The position numbers were made by a program, and so were the translations under genes. The notes beneath the pieces were generated by a model. It saw nothing but the letters and a program-made list of their open reading frames with translations. It searched no databases and was not told the DNA's origin. Below are positions 46,861 through 55,869 of a stretch of 64,000 nt of DNA, piece by piece (position 1 is the first letter of the stretch; the number at the start of each line of letters is the position of its first letter). This stretch comes from Rhodocytophaga rosea (GTDB lineage Bacteria; Bacteroidota; Bacteroidia; Cytophagales; 172606-1): positions 1,819,501-1,883,500 of the forward strand of contig NZ_CP048222.1 in the NCBI RefSeq assembly GCF_010119975.1. Reading direction: 5' to 3'.

Positions 46861-47844
46861 TTATTCCCAACGATCCAGTCCCAGTAGTTTTTTACCCAGA
46901 TCGGAGAGTTGAGCCGTACCATATTTAGTTTGTTCCCAGTTTCTTGGGTCACCAGGGAAAGCATATCCTTCCGGAGCTTTTCTATCTTTCCAGGAAGAGA
47001 TTCTCCACTGACGAAGTTGTTCATTATCTTCCTGGGCTGGCATCATCGAAATATATTGTGCCATACGTACTTTACTATCACTCCTGTTAGGCCGTATGCC
47101 ATGTGGTTGGGTACTGTTGAAGATAAGCAGGTCACCAGCTTCCATTTTTACTTTTACAATCTCAAATCCGCTTACATCTGGTTTAAAATGATCCCGTTCG
47201 GCAGGCTGACTTAACTTCCAGGTATCATATGTACGGTACAACTCAGGCACACACTGAAAACCACCCATGTTTTCGTCTGTCTGATCGGCAAGTGCCAGTA
47301 CACCCTGCACATTCTGCGGCCTGGTTTCCGGATCATAATCCCAGTGAATAAATCCCTTATATTCAAAACCCGGGCGGATAGGAAAATTAAGATTAGCCCG
47401 GTCTATAGTAACCCATAATTTTTCAGTGCCCCATATATCTACAAAGGCATCGTATATTTTGGGATACTGGCGGTTGTCCCACAAATATTGATGGTTGTAT
47501 ACTTCTACCATGCCAGTATTGGTGAGTTCCTTCATTTTCATTTCTGCCCTGGGGGCTGTATACCAGGTTTGCTGATCGTTTGAATCTTTCTCCTCGAATT
47601 CCCATAAAAAATCTGCCAGCCGCTGTACCTGCTCTTTTGGCACTGCATTTTTCACTACAATGTACCCATTATGTAACCAGAATTGCCAGTCTTGTTCAGT
47701 TAATATCCGCAAAGTTTTGCCATTAGAACGGTCGTTGAGAGTAAGGTGGCTGCTGGTGGCTGTAGAAGGATTTCCAGGAATGTCTGTATGCACATTATTG
47801 GGCGCCATGGACGGAGCCATTGTTTGAGGAACCATCGTTTCCAT
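46861..47844 (-). CDS. Phytanoyl-CoA dioxygenase (PhyH)-family Fe(II)/2-oxoglutarate oxygenase
   Basis: The 327-residue protein has the Fe-binding HxD motif in GFIHWDYDPETRP, the distal His in FNSTQPHGIRPN and the 2-oxoglutarate-binding Arg in SKVRMAQY. LLIFNSTQPHG is a typical PhyH segment. The first 45 residues are polar and poorly conserved (QTMAPSMAPNN). The native substrate cannot be inferred. It is divergent from an AraC-family regulator with a 165-bp shared promoter region, which suggests that regulator controls it. Confidence 0.88.
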   Translation of the reverse strand: METMVPQTMAPSMAPNNVHTDIPGNPSTATSSHLTLNDRSNGKTLRILTEQDWQFWLHNGYIVVKNAVPKEQVQRLADFLWEFEEKDSNDQQTWYTAPRAEMKMKELTNTGMVEVYNHQYLWDNRQYPKIYDAFVDIWGTEKLWVTIDRANLNFPIRPGFEYKGFIHWDYDPETRPQNVQGVLALADQTDENMGGFQCVPELYRTYDTWKLSQPAERDHFKPDVSGFEIVKVKMEAGDLLIFNSTQPHGIRPNRSDSKVRMAQYISMMPAQEDNEQLRQWRISSWKDRKAPEGYAFPGDPRNWEQTKYGTAQLSDLGKKLLGLDRWE

Positions 47845-48009
47845 ATTCTGTAAAATTTAAGATTTATTATGATATCAAAATTACTTTTTCTATTACCAGA
47901 GCGCTACCACAGAAATGACCAGAATTTGAACTATTTTGCTCAATACATATAATTATTGCCTGAAAAAAATATAATTTAGGGTAAATGGTTTCAGCAATTA
48001 CCTATTTCT

Positions 48010-48855
48010 ATGAAAATCAAGTTAGAGGAAATCCGCCCGGATACAAACAGGTCTTTCCGCCTCCTGCTGACACCTCATTTGAATGATTTATTTTTCTGGC
48101 ACTACCATCCGGAATATGAGATCGTGTATATTGAAGGCGCCAGTGGCACCAGACACATTGGCGAACATATTTCTGCGTATGAAAACAGCGATCTGGTATT
48201 TATTGGGCCGAACATACCCCACCTCAATTTCGATTATGGCGTAAAAACCGATTATCAGGAAGTAGTAGTACAGCTCAAAGAAGATTTTCTGGGGCAGAAC
48301 CTGCATAGCGTACCTGAGTTTTCAGACATCGCCTCCCTTTTTGAAAAAGCCCGGCAGGGTATTTCGTTTTATGGAGAAACCAAACGGATTATTGGTGAAA
48401 AACTGAATCGTTTGTCAGGCTTACAACACTTCGATCAGTTAATCGAACTGTTGCACATTCTGCAACTAATGGCTATTTCTACAGAATGCCTGTTGCTGCA
48501 TCATAAACCCATTGCACATTATTATAATCTCAAAGAGCAGCAACGGATTCAACGGGTGTACCGCTACATAGAAGAAAACTATCAGCAGAAAATCACAGTT
48601 GAAGAGATGGCAGGTATTACCAGTCTTACTACGGCTGCCTTTTGCCGGTATTTCAAAAAAATGACCCGGCTGACCTTTACTGAATTTGTGAACCAGTACC
48701 GCATCAATCAGGCGAAGAAACTGCTTTTACAGCACAAAAACGTAACAGAAGCTTGCTTTGAAAGTGGATTTGAAAGCTTATCTTATTTTAATAAAATTTT
48801 CAAACGCCTGACAGGTGAGAACCCGGTTCAGTTTAAAAAGCAGTTTTTAAAATAG
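48010..48855 (+). CDS. AraC-family transcriptional regulator
   Basis: The 281-residue protein has an N-terminal cupin sensing domain (FFWHYHPEYEIVYIEGASGT, LVFIGPNIPHLNFDY) and a C-terminal double helix-turn-helix (ITVEEMAGITSLTTAAFCRY, FKKMTRLTFTEFVNQYRINQ, ESGFESLSYFNKIFKRLTGE). It probably controls the divergent PhyH-type oxygenase and senses a small molecule, perhaps a sugar or acid. Confidence 0.92.
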   Translation: MKIKLEEIRPDTNRSFRLLLTPHLNDLFFWHYHPEYEIVYIEGASGTRHIGEHISAYENSDLVFIGPNIPHLNFDYGVKTDYQEVVVQLKEDFLGQNLHSVPEFSDIASLFEKARQGISFYGETKRIIGEKLNRLSGLQHFDQLIELLHILQLMAISTECLLLHHKPIAHYYNLKEQQRIQRVYRYIEENYQQKITVEEMAGITSLTTAAFCRYFKKMTRLTFTEFVNQYRINQAKKLLLQHKNVTEACFESGFESLSYFNKIFKRLTGENPVQFKKQFLK

Positions 48856-48931
48856 AATTTTCGATCAAACTAAGGTAGGCAAATAAAATACCCATGAAAC
48901 CAGATTTTGCAATACAGGAGGCATAAAAGCA

Positions 48932-48957
48932 CAAAGCCAGCTTGGAGGCCGGCTTTG
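48932..48957. terminator. Hairpin terminator between AraC-type gene and small basic protein
   Basis: CAAAGCCAGC and GCCGGCTTTG pair at 9 of 10 positions around a 6-base loop. It lies 22 bases beyond the stop of the minus-strand small gene and 77 bases after the plus-strand regulator, so it may serve both. Confidence 0.6.
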
Positions 48958-48978
48958 TTATGATAATAACTATATGAG

Positions 48979-49095
48979 TTATTTCTTGGTTGTTTTAGCA
49001 GGAGCAGCTTTCGTATGAGTTTTTGCTGGTGCTACAGGAGCTGATTTCTTAACTGGAGCAGCTGCTACTGTTTTCTTAACTGTTGTGTTAGCCAT
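48979..49095 (-). CDS. Small Ala/Lys/Pro-rich basic protein (histone H1-like tail)
   Basis: A 39-codon frame from the ATG at 49095 encodes 38 residues starting MANTTVKKTVAAAPVKK and ending KAAPAKTTKK. It contains about ten lysines, many alanines and no acidic residue, like the tails of bacterial H1-like DNA-binding proteins. A hairpin follows its stop. Short low-complexity proteins of this type are common in Bacteroidota. DNA binding is an inference from composition. Confidence 0.65.
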   Translation of the reverse strand: MANTTVKKTVAAAPVKKSAPVAPAKTHTKAAPAKTTKK

Positions 49096-49371
49096 TGTTG
49101 TAATTGTTTAAATGAACCTGTTTAAAAATTGATACCCTCTATTCCTGACTCCTATGCGAATGTAAACGCATTTTCGGTGCCTAAATAACAGATAATATTA
49201 CACCCTTACAGACTATATTTTCTACGATTTGTTAAACTAGATACGCTTGAAAGTCTAATAGTTAGAACCAGATTTAATTTCCATATAAAACAGATTCTTA
49301 CATAACACCCCAGCCTTTATATATAATATTTTACCAATACAGGGAATTACTGCTGGGATTAACGAGCCAAG

Positions 49372-49437
49372 AACCCTCGCCAACCAAGCTCTTTTTGCTG
49401 GAGCCTTGCGCTGAGCTGAGGCTGGTTGCCATGGGTT
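49372..49437. repeat. GC-richer imperfect palindrome, REP-like
   Basis: Arms 49372-49391 and 49418-49437 pair at about 15 of 20 positions around a 26-base centre. The stretch is visibly more GC-rich than its flanks. A 75-codon minus-strand frame crosses it, but I do not accept that as a gene. The rest of 49096-49457 shows nothing I can support. Confidence 0.45.
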
Positions 49438-49457
49438 TAATGTTGGCTGCTGTATCT

Positions 49458-49817
49458 TTATTTTTCTAACTTTTTGTACCAACTCGAAAACCAGTCTAAA
49501 GGAAGTCTTACCTGCGAAAAGTCAGCTCTAATTAGTTCCTGATGAGGCAAGGTATTAACTAGAAACAATTCCCATTGAGCATCTACATCACAAATAACCT
49601 CCCAAACGTCCGATTCAATGCCTATATCTTCAAGCTCAATATCTTGTTGGATAATTGGTGCCATTTGGCGGTAACACCATTCGGCAAAATCAAAATGGGT
49701 GTACTTGGACTGACCGTTTATTATATCTTTTAAAAGCCATTTTACATTCTCCTTGCTTAACGCTAGTGGAATCTCCTGTACAGTGCTCGGATTAAGACTT
49801 CCTTTCTTTGCCTTCAT
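49458..49817 (-). CDS. Hypothetical cytoplasmic protein
   Basis: I prefer the ATG at 49817 (MKAKKGSLNP), giving 119 residues; a longer start at 49880 adds 21 residues of uncertain reality. The protein contains ENVKWLLKDIINGQSKYTHF, FAEWCYRQMAPIIQQ and PLDWFSSWYKKLEK. It is Trp-rich and acidic, in the manner of many small immunity-like proteins, but no toxin gene is adjacent. Family unrecognised. Confidence 0.7.
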   Translation of the reverse strand: MKAKKGSLNPSTVQEIPLALSKENVKWLLKDIINGQSKYTHFDFAEWCYRQMAPIIQQDIELEDIGIESDVWEVICDVDAQWELFLVNTLPHQELIRADFSQVRLPLDWFSSWYKKLEK

Positions 49818-49885
49818 ATTTTTTCTATAGCATCCAACACCCAGATAATCACAATTAGATATGAATCGAATCAAAATCATGAAAA

Positions 49886-49909
49886 AAGCCCCACGTTAAA
49901 GTGAGGCTT
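49886..49909 (-). terminator. Rho-independent terminator after the cold-shock gene
   Basis: On the minus strand AAGCCTCAC pairs with GTGGGGCTT (8 of 9) and is followed by TTTTT. It lies 35 bases after the cold-shock protein stop. Confidence 0.8.
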
Positions 49910-49944
49910 GCAGGTGAATGAGGTGACAGGTCGTGTAAAAGTGT

Positions 49945-50136
49945 TTATATCTTCTTTACATTAACTGCGTTAACACCTTTTTTACCATCAACTTTATCAA
50001 AGGCAACTTTGTCATTCTCGCGAACCTGATCTACCAGGCCGGTAATGTGAACAAAAATTTCCTGATTTGATTCATCATCTCTAATGAAGCCATACCCTTT
50101 GCTCTCATTAAAGAATTTAACTGTACCTGTTTGCAT
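49945..50136 (-). CDS. Cold-shock domain protein (CspA family)
   Basis: The 63-residue protein is one cold-shock domain with both RNA-binding motifs: KGYGFI (RNP1) and EIFVHI (RNP2), after the opening MQTGTVKFFNESK. It binds single-stranded RNA and prevents misfolding of transcripts. The length is normal for the family. A -7 promoter box precedes it and a good terminator follows, so it is monocistronic. Confidence 0.95.
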   Translation of the reverse strand: MQTGTVKFFNESKGYGFIRDDESNQEIFVHITGLVDQVRENDKVAFDKVDGKKGVNAVNVKKI

Positions 50137-50167
50137 AAAAAATTAATAAATTAAAATTTAACCTAAT

Positions 50168-50175
50168 CAAATATA
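50168..50175 (-). promoter_or_regulatory. Candidate TAnnTTTG promoter box for the cold-shock gene
   Basis: The minus strand reads TATATTTG, 31 bases before the ATG at 50136, matching the Bacteroidota -7 box. No -33 TTG at standard spacing is clear. Confidence 0.45.
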
Positions 50176-50243
50176 AAAATAAATTTCAATTGGTGCTAAT
50201 TTTTGACCAAAAGTTTTGAGGGCAAGCTATTTACGCATTTTAT

Positions 50244-50259
50244 ACCTATGTGCATAGGT
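50244..50259. promoter_or_regulatory. Perfect palindrome between cold-shock and sixA-like genes
   Basis: ACCTATG and CATAGGT are exact complements separated by two bases, in the middle of a divergent promoter region. The size and symmetry fit a dimeric repressor operator. Confidence 0.45.
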
Positions 50260-50321
50260 TAAAATTACCTCAGTTGCATTACAATGAATAGTATTAAAAA
50301 TTTGAATTTGTTTACCTGTAT

Positions 50322-50816
50322 ATGAAAACACTTTATCTGGTCAGGCATGCCAAATCCAGCTGGGACGACACAGCCCTGGATGATTTCGACCGTCCTTTGA
50401 ATGATCGTGGGAAAAAAGATGCACCTCTGATGGGATATATACTTCATCAGCAACATATCCTGCCAGATTTATTGCTTTCCAGCCCGGCCAAACGGGCGCA
50501 TAGCACAGCTAAAAAGATAGCTAAAGCAGTCGGCTATGCTAAAAAAGACATACAAACCAATAAGAATATTTACCATGCCGGGCCAGGTCAGCTACTTGAG
50601 ATTATACAATCATTGCATTCAGTTGAACATTCTGTAATGCTGGTGGGACATAATCCGGGTTTAACGGACTTATCAAACTTATTATGCCGCAAACACATTG
50701 ATAATATCCCGACTTGTGGAGTAGTATGTATAGAATTCGATATAGAAAAATGGAATCAGGTGATGCCTGAAAGTGGCAGATTTATTTTTTTCGACTATCC
50801 CAAAAAGCACACCTAA
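50322..50816 (+). CDS. sixA: SixA-type histidine phosphatase
   Basis: The 164-residue protein is a histidine phosphatase with the catalytic motif LVRHAKSSW (His9), plus LSSPAKRAHSTAKKIA and the second His in LVGHNPGLTDL. SixA of E. coli removes phosphate from phosphohistidine on ArcB and the nitrogen PTS; the target here is unknown. Length and opening (MKTLYLVRHAKSSWDD) match SixA-type proteins well. It is monocistronic and convergent with a lipoprotein gene. Confidence 0.88.
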   Translation: MKTLYLVRHAKSSWDDTALDDFDRPLNDRGKKDAPLMGYILHQQHILPDLLLSSPAKRAHSTAKKIAKAVGYAKKDIQTNKNIYHAGPGQLLEIIQSLHSVEHSVMLVGHNPGLTDLSNLLCRKHIDNIPTCGVVCIEFDIEKWNQVMPESGRFIFFDYPKKHT

Positions 50817-50859
50817 TACATCTGATATGCAGCCTATCAACGATACCTGCAATAATTAA

Positions 50860-52044
50860 TTATTGTACATGGCTATACTGCAAGATAATTCTGGTAAGCA
50901 AAGATGGAAGCGGCTCGGCTCTGAATTCGCCTATGGTTGGCTCAGTGGGGCGGCCATTAAAGGAAGGCTGGTGGTTTTGAATAAAAACAGATGTACCATT
51001 GGTAGTTACGGCCATGGAACGCACCATAAACTCCGTATCCAGGTCGATGTGGCTGGAGGTAATAGGAATAATGCGAATGCCTTTTTTAGCAGCCGTCTTA
51101 ATCATCTGTTGCAGCCGGTTACTGTTTTTACCTGCCTGCTGTGAGGAGGCGTCCATGAGCAGAAATAATAGCCTAGCAGAAGCTTTCTGATTCCATTTCT
51201 GGCTTAACACTGCTTTAGATAGGGTTTCTGTCAAAGTTTCCGGGAATTCTGTGTCTACTGTAGATTGTTGCCAGCTGAGCAGATCTTCCATTTTTTTAAC
51301 ATCTGAATTCAAGGGAAATGAATAGATCATATCTGTTTTACTTTGGCGCTGGTATACCACTCCTCCTACTCTGACAGACTGATGATCGGATTCTGATTTA
51401 ACTTGCTTCAAAATATTGGGCAGTTCTTCTTTGAGGTAGTCTGTTTCAGCATCCATGTGATTGGCATCTACCACAAACACTATATCCATTCCATTGGATT
51501 GCTTTCTGGTCGCATTGATTTTTTTATACAGAACCGGATTCTGGCTGCTTACTTTGCCTACATAGTAGATTTGTTCATCATAAATGACTTTTACCTGGTA
51601 CTCTACAGTTTTGCGGATGGTTTTATAGGCAAGAGAGGGAAATAATATACATTTTCCGAAATTGTCAGTTCTTCCTTCTGCTAAGGTATTGCCCTGCAGA
51701 TCTTCAATGGTTACCTGGGCATCCCATATTCTGTTTCCTGTTAAATCAGTAAGAACAAGAATATATTTTTCAGCCGGAAATAGTTTCCAGGAGGTTTGTC
51801 TGGCTGTCCAGTCCTGTTTTTGTAAGAGTGCTGTCCAGAAGTCCCAGTGCGCTAAATCATTCCACTCAGCAGCAATAGGTACACCAGTTGTTGAATGTTG
51901 CGTAAGGCTGTCGGCACGGCTGAAGATAATCTCCCGTTTCGCCCGGTTCTCCAGGTCGGTAGGCCTTGTTTCTTCCTCTTCGGTGCAGGCTATGCACAAA
52001 AAAGCAAGCAATACGAACAAGGAACGAAAGTAGAGTTTTCTCAT
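50860..52044 (-). CDS. Lipoprotein with von Willebrand A-like domain
   Basis: I start at the ATG at 52044, which gives a lipoprotein signal (LFVLLAFLCIAC); a start at 52104 would add 20 residues before it. The mature protein has an Ig/CNA-like segment (VTIEDLQGNTLAEGRTDNFG) followed by a vWA-like domain (NGMDIVFVVDANHMDAETDY, LLFLLMDASSQQAGKNSNRL, KKGIRIIPITSS). The metal-site DxSxS is replaced by DANHM, so metal binding is doubtful. Function unknown. Confidence 0.82.
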   Translation of the reverse strand: MRKLYFRSLFVLLAFLCIACTEEEETRPTDLENRAKREIIFSRADSLTQHSTTGVPIAAEWNDLAHWDFWTALLQKQDWTARQTSWKLFPAEKYILVLTDLTGNRIWDAQVTIEDLQGNTLAEGRTDNFGKCILFPSLAYKTIRKTVEYQVKVIYDEQIYYVGKVSSQNPVLYKKINATRKQSNGMDIVFVVDANHMDAETDYLKEELPNILKQVKSESDHQSVRVGGVVYQRQSKTDMIYSFPLNSDVKKMEDLLSWQQSTVDTEFPETLTETLSKAVLSQKWNQKASARLLFLLMDASSQQAGKNSNRLQQMIKTAAKKGIRIIPITSSHIDLDTEFMVRSMAVTTNGTSVFIQNHQPSFNGRPTEPTIGEFRAEPLPSLLTRIILQYSHVQ

Positions 52045-52246
52045 AGGGTACGTGGCAGGGGTTTTGTATATACTTAGACCCGATATAGTACAATAAGGTT
52101 GCAAGTATATTCCTACAAATTACAAATTTATCCGTAGGAAGTGCAATGCCTAGAGGTATTTTCTTTCAATAAAATCAGCGTCTTTTCTTATATTGAACGT
52201 TTAATTTATTTCAGCTCAATATTTATATCCGGATACCAGAGAATTT

Positions 52247-54154
52247 ATGATAAAATACAGCTTCATTGCCGCATTTTTTTTCACCTTATTTTTTAAAATT
52301 TACATACTAAAGGCACAATCTCCCAGCCTGTACACGCCCATTGACATTCAGAAAGTTTACAAAAAAAATACCCGCAGTTTGAATGGCGTCCCAGGACCAG
52401 CTTACTGGCAAAACCGTTCAGATTATGTAATTAAAGCTTCCATTGACCCACAGACGCATATACTCACCGGAGAAGAAAATATTACTTATCTTAACAATAG
52501 TCCCGATACTTTGCAGCAACTGGTAATACGCCTTTATCCCGATGTATTCAAAAAAGGAAACATCCGTGATGAAGCCGTAAATCCTATAGATATCACTGAA
52601 GGAGTAAATATCCAGAAAATACAAGTAAACGGAAATGCGATAGATTTAAATGCCTCCAGGCCATCAGTCAGAAGAGCAGGAACCAATCTTTTTTTACAGC
52701 TTTCCTCTCCGCTACCTCCTGCTGGTAAAACTACATTGGATATACAATGGAGCTATTCCATTCCTCAGAAAACCCATATCCGTGATGGGCTATATGGCGC
52801 CTCTTCCTATTTTATTGCCTACTGGTTTCCGCAAATCGCAGTATATGACGATATAGATGGTTGGGATACATTCAACTATACTGGTACACAGGAGTTCTAT
52901 AATGACTTTGGAAATTTTGAAGTAGAAATTACGATGCCCGACGAATTTATTGTATGGGCGACCGGCGTTTTGCAAAACCCCGATGAAATACTTGAAAAAG
53001 AGTATGCCAGCCGCTATAAAAATGCCCGTACTTCTGATGAAATAAACAAGATTATTACGACCGACGACAGAAAAAAAGGCGAAATAACCCTTTCTAAACA
53101 AGCCCATACATGGAAGTTTAAAGCGGAATATGTACCTGATTTTGCATTTGCCACCAGTGATACCTATCTCTGGGATGCCACTAGTGTAGTAGTAGACAAA
53201 ACAACTAACCGACGTACTGTAGTTGGTGCAGCCTATAACCCCAGTTCTAAGGATTTTTACGAAGTAGCTAGGTATAGTCGGCAATGTGTAGAATACTTCT
53301 CTTCTGACTTGCCTGGTGTTCCGTTCCCCTATCCAAACCTGACGGTTTTTAACGGCTCTGGCGGCATGGAATTTCCTATGATGGTAAATGATGGCTCATA
53401 TAATTTATCGGGAGCTGCGGAAGTAACAGCGCATGAAATTGCCCATACCTATTTCCCCTTTTATATGGGCATTAACGAACGGAAATACGCCTGGATGGAT
53501 GAAGGCTGGGCGCAAATGTTACCTAATGAAATGGAATTCAAACTCCGGCCAGGTGATCAGAGAACATTTAGTCCACAGATGTATAATGCGCAGGTATTAT
53601 CAGGCTTTGCCGGCAACGAAATGGATATGCCGTTGATGGTATCTTCTTCCTTGCTTACTGGCTCATCCTATGGATATGCTTCGTATTTTCGTCCGGGGGT
53701 GGCGTATTCCACCTTGAAAGAAATGCTGGGGGATGAACTGTTTACCAAAACGTTACAGGAATATATGCGCCGCTGGAATGGAAAGCATCCGATTCCGTAT
53801 GATTTTTTCTATACGTTTAATGATGTATTAAAAGAAGATTTAAACTGGTTCTGGAAGCCCTGGTTCTTTGAAGCTGGTTACCCTGATCTGGCTATTAAAG
53901 AGGTGCAGACACAATCTAAAAAGACAAAAATAACCGTAGAAAAGAAAGGTACCATACCGGTTCCGCTGGTAGTTTCGATCACTTTTACGGATGGATCACA
54001 GGAGGTAATCAAAGAATCTATACGTATCTGGCAAAAAGGAGCCAGAGAATTTACAGTTGAAAAGCAGTTTGGTAAAACAATAAAGAAAGTGGAGTTAGGT
54101 GCGCTTCAAATTCCTGATGCGGTAGCGGATAATAATGTGTATGTCGTAAAATAA
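52247..54154 (+). CDS. M1-family zinc metallopeptidase (aminopeptidase)
   Basis: The 635-residue exported enzyme has an N-terminal signal (FIAAFFFTLFFKIYILKA), an M1 N-terminal beta domain, a substrate-binding motif GGMEFPMMV (GAMEN equivalent) and the zinc motif H396-EIA-H400 with the downstream Glu in WMDEGWAQ. A C-terminal beta domain ends the protein. It would release N-terminal amino acids from peptides in the envelope or outside the cell. The POT peptide transporter at 54379 follows in the same direction, a sensible functional pair. Confidence 0.93.
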   Translation: MIKYSFIAAFFFTLFFKIYILKAQSPSLYTPIDIQKVYKKNTRSLNGVPGPAYWQNRSDYVIKASIDPQTHILTGEENITYLNNSPDTLQQLVIRLYPDVFKKGNIRDEAVNPIDITEGVNIQKIQVNGNAIDLNASRPSVRRAGTNLFLQLSSPLPPAGKTTLDIQWSYSIPQKTHIRDGLYGASSYFIAYWFPQIAVYDDIDGWDTFNYTGTQEFYNDFGNFEVEITMPDEFIVWATGVLQNPDEILEKEYASRYKNARTSDEINKIITTDDRKKGEITLSKQAHTWKFKAEYVPDFAFATSDTYLWDATSVVVDKTTNRRTVVGAAYNPSSKDFYEVARYSRQCVEYFSSDLPGVPFPYPNLTVFNGSGGMEFPMMVNDGSYNLSGAAEVTAHEIAHTYFPFYMGINERKYAWMDEGWAQMLPNEMEFKLRPGDQRTFSPQMYNAQVLSGFAGNEMDMPLMVSSSLLTGSSYGYASYFRPGVAYSTLKEMLGDELFTKTLQEYMRRWNGKHPIPYDFFYTFNDVLKEDLNWFWKPWFFEAGYPDLAIKEVQTQSKKTKITVEKKGTIPVPLVVSITFTDGSQEVIKESIRIWQKGAREFTVEKQFGKTIKKVELGALQIPDAVADNNVYVVK

Positions 54155-54378
54155 ACCTTTATCTGAGCGCAGCATCAGAAACTGGTTTTTATAAATTCCT
54201 ATATGTAATTCCACTTTACTCAGATAAATATCATAACTTAGTAGATAGTGGCAACATGTATCCAAAGATATGTAAGCCTTTGTGTCTGTGTTTGTAGAAA
54301 ATCATCTGACATGTGAGATTGACCATCTTACACAAGTATCCGAAACTATAACCTATTCCTGAACATTGAATTGAATTA

Positions 54379-55815
54379 ATGGAAGCAACACAAACCGTCG
54401 AAGTAAAAAAGAAAGGTTCTTATCCGAAAAGTGTTCCTTATATTATTGGCAATGAGGCCGCCGAACGTTTTAGTTTCTATGGCATGCGGTCTATCCTGCC
54501 TATTTTCCTGGTGAACCAGTTTTTTAATCCCGCCCGGAATCCTGCCTTGCAGACAGTGGCAGAAGCGCAAGCCAATGAACAAACTCACTTTTTTGTGGCA
54601 TTGGCTTATACTATGCCACTGGTAGGGGGAATTCTTGCCGACTGGTTTTTCGGTAAGTACAAAGTAATTCTTTACATCTCTCTTATTTATTGCATAGGCC
54701 ACCTGACGCTGGCTTTGTATGAAAACGATTTGCAGATGTTTACGTTGGGTCTGGTATTGATTGCTTTCGGCGCAGGCTGTATAAAATCCTGTGTTTCGGC
54801 CAACGTAGGCGACCAGTTCGATGAATCCAACCAGCACCTGATGTCTAAAGTCTATGGCTGGTTTTATTTTAGTATCAATTCCGGCTCTGTGTTTGCCACT
54901 ATCCTGATTCCTGTTATTTATAATAGTTATGGACCTGCCTGGGCATTTGGCGTACCAGGTATCCTGATGGCGCTGGCTACGCTGATTTTCTGGCTAGGCC
55001 GGAGAAAGTACCGGAGGGTCCCGCCTGCTGGTATTCAACGTAATAATTTTGTATTTATATCAGTGTATGCTTTAATGAATCTGGGTAAAAAACGGAAAGG
55101 ACAACACTGGCTGGATGTAGCCAAAGCTGAATATAAAGAAGAATCCGTAGATGGTGTAAAAGCCGTATACAATGTATTAAGCGTATTTGCCTTTATTCCC
55201 ATTTTCTGGGCGATGTGGGACCAGAATCTATCCGAATGGGTATTACAAGCCACAAAAATGGACTTGAATGTATTCGGCTATACTTTATTACCTGCTCAGG
55301 TGCAGACAGTGAATCCAGCCTTCCTGCTGACCATGATTCCTATTTTTACCTATCTGATCTATCCATTTTTCGATAAGATAGGCATCAAAACCACGCCTTT
55401 GCGTAGAATTGGTGCCGGTTTATTCCTCACCGCTTTGTCATTTGTAGTGATTGCCCTCATTCAGGAAAGTATTGATGCTGGTGGAAGGCCTTCCGTCTGG
55501 TGGCAGATACTGGCCTACTTTATACTCTCAGCCGCAGAAGTACTGGTATCCATCACTGGCCTGGAATATGCCTATACGCAATCTCCCAAAGCGATGAAAA
55601 GTACTATGTCGGCCATCTGGTTTCTGACAGTAGCCGTTGGAAATTTGTTTGTTTCCCTGGTAAATGGCAGCATTTCTAACAAAGGCTTTTTTGCACAGCT
55701 GGAGGGCGCTACCTATTTCTGGTTCTTTGTAGGTCTGATGATGGCCTTTGTATTGTTATTCGTACTTGTGTCAGGCCGGATTAAGGAAAGAAGCTATATT
55801 GTGCGTGAAGAGTAG
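54379..55815 (+). CDS. POT/PTR2-family proton-dependent peptide transporter
   Basis: The 478-residue membrane protein has the family's ExxER motif in NEAAERFSFYGMR and the second signature FYFSINSGSVFATILIPVIY. About 12-14 membrane helices fit the hydrophobicity pattern. It imports di- and tripeptides with protons, which fits the M1 peptidase gene 224 bp upstream. A hairpin terminator at 55842-55869 follows. Confidence 0.93.
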   Translation: MEATQTVEVKKKGSYPKSVPYIIGNEAAERFSFYGMRSILPIFLVNQFFNPARNPALQTVAEAQANEQTHFFVALAYTMPLVGGILADWFFGKYKVILYISLIYCIGHLTLALYENDLQMFTLGLVLIAFGAGCIKSCVSANVGDQFDESNQHLMSKVYGWFYFSINSGSVFATILIPVIYNSYGPAWAFGVPGILMALATLIFWLGRRKYRRVPPAGIQRNNFVFISVYALMNLGKKRKGQHWLDVAKAEYKEESVDGVKAVYNVLSVFAFIPIFWAMWDQNLSEWVLQATKMDLNVFGYTLLPAQVQTVNPAFLLTMIPIFTYLIYPFFDKIGIKTTPLRRIGAGLFLTALSFVVIALIQESIDAGGRPSVWWQILAYFILSAAEVLVSITGLEYAYTQSPKAMKSTMSAIWFLTVAVGNLFVSLVNGSISNKGFFAQLEGATYFWFFVGLMMAFVLLFVLVSGRIKERSYIVREE

Positions 55816-55841
55816 AGAATTGTTAATTGCAGTTATTAATT

Positions 55842-55869
55842 ATTGCCACGTCTTTCAGGGCGTGGCAAT
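55842..55869 (+). terminator. Terminator after the peptide transporter
   Basis: ATTGCCACG and CGTGGCAAT form a perfect 9-bp stem with a 10-base loop, followed by TTGTTTT. Its right arm lies inside the last codons of the convergent gene that ends at 55855. Confidence 0.75.

Noticed and set aside
49255-49482. 75-codon minus-strand frame
   Set aside because: It crosses the imperfect palindrome, overlaps a better gene, and shows composition typical of a repeat rather than a protein.
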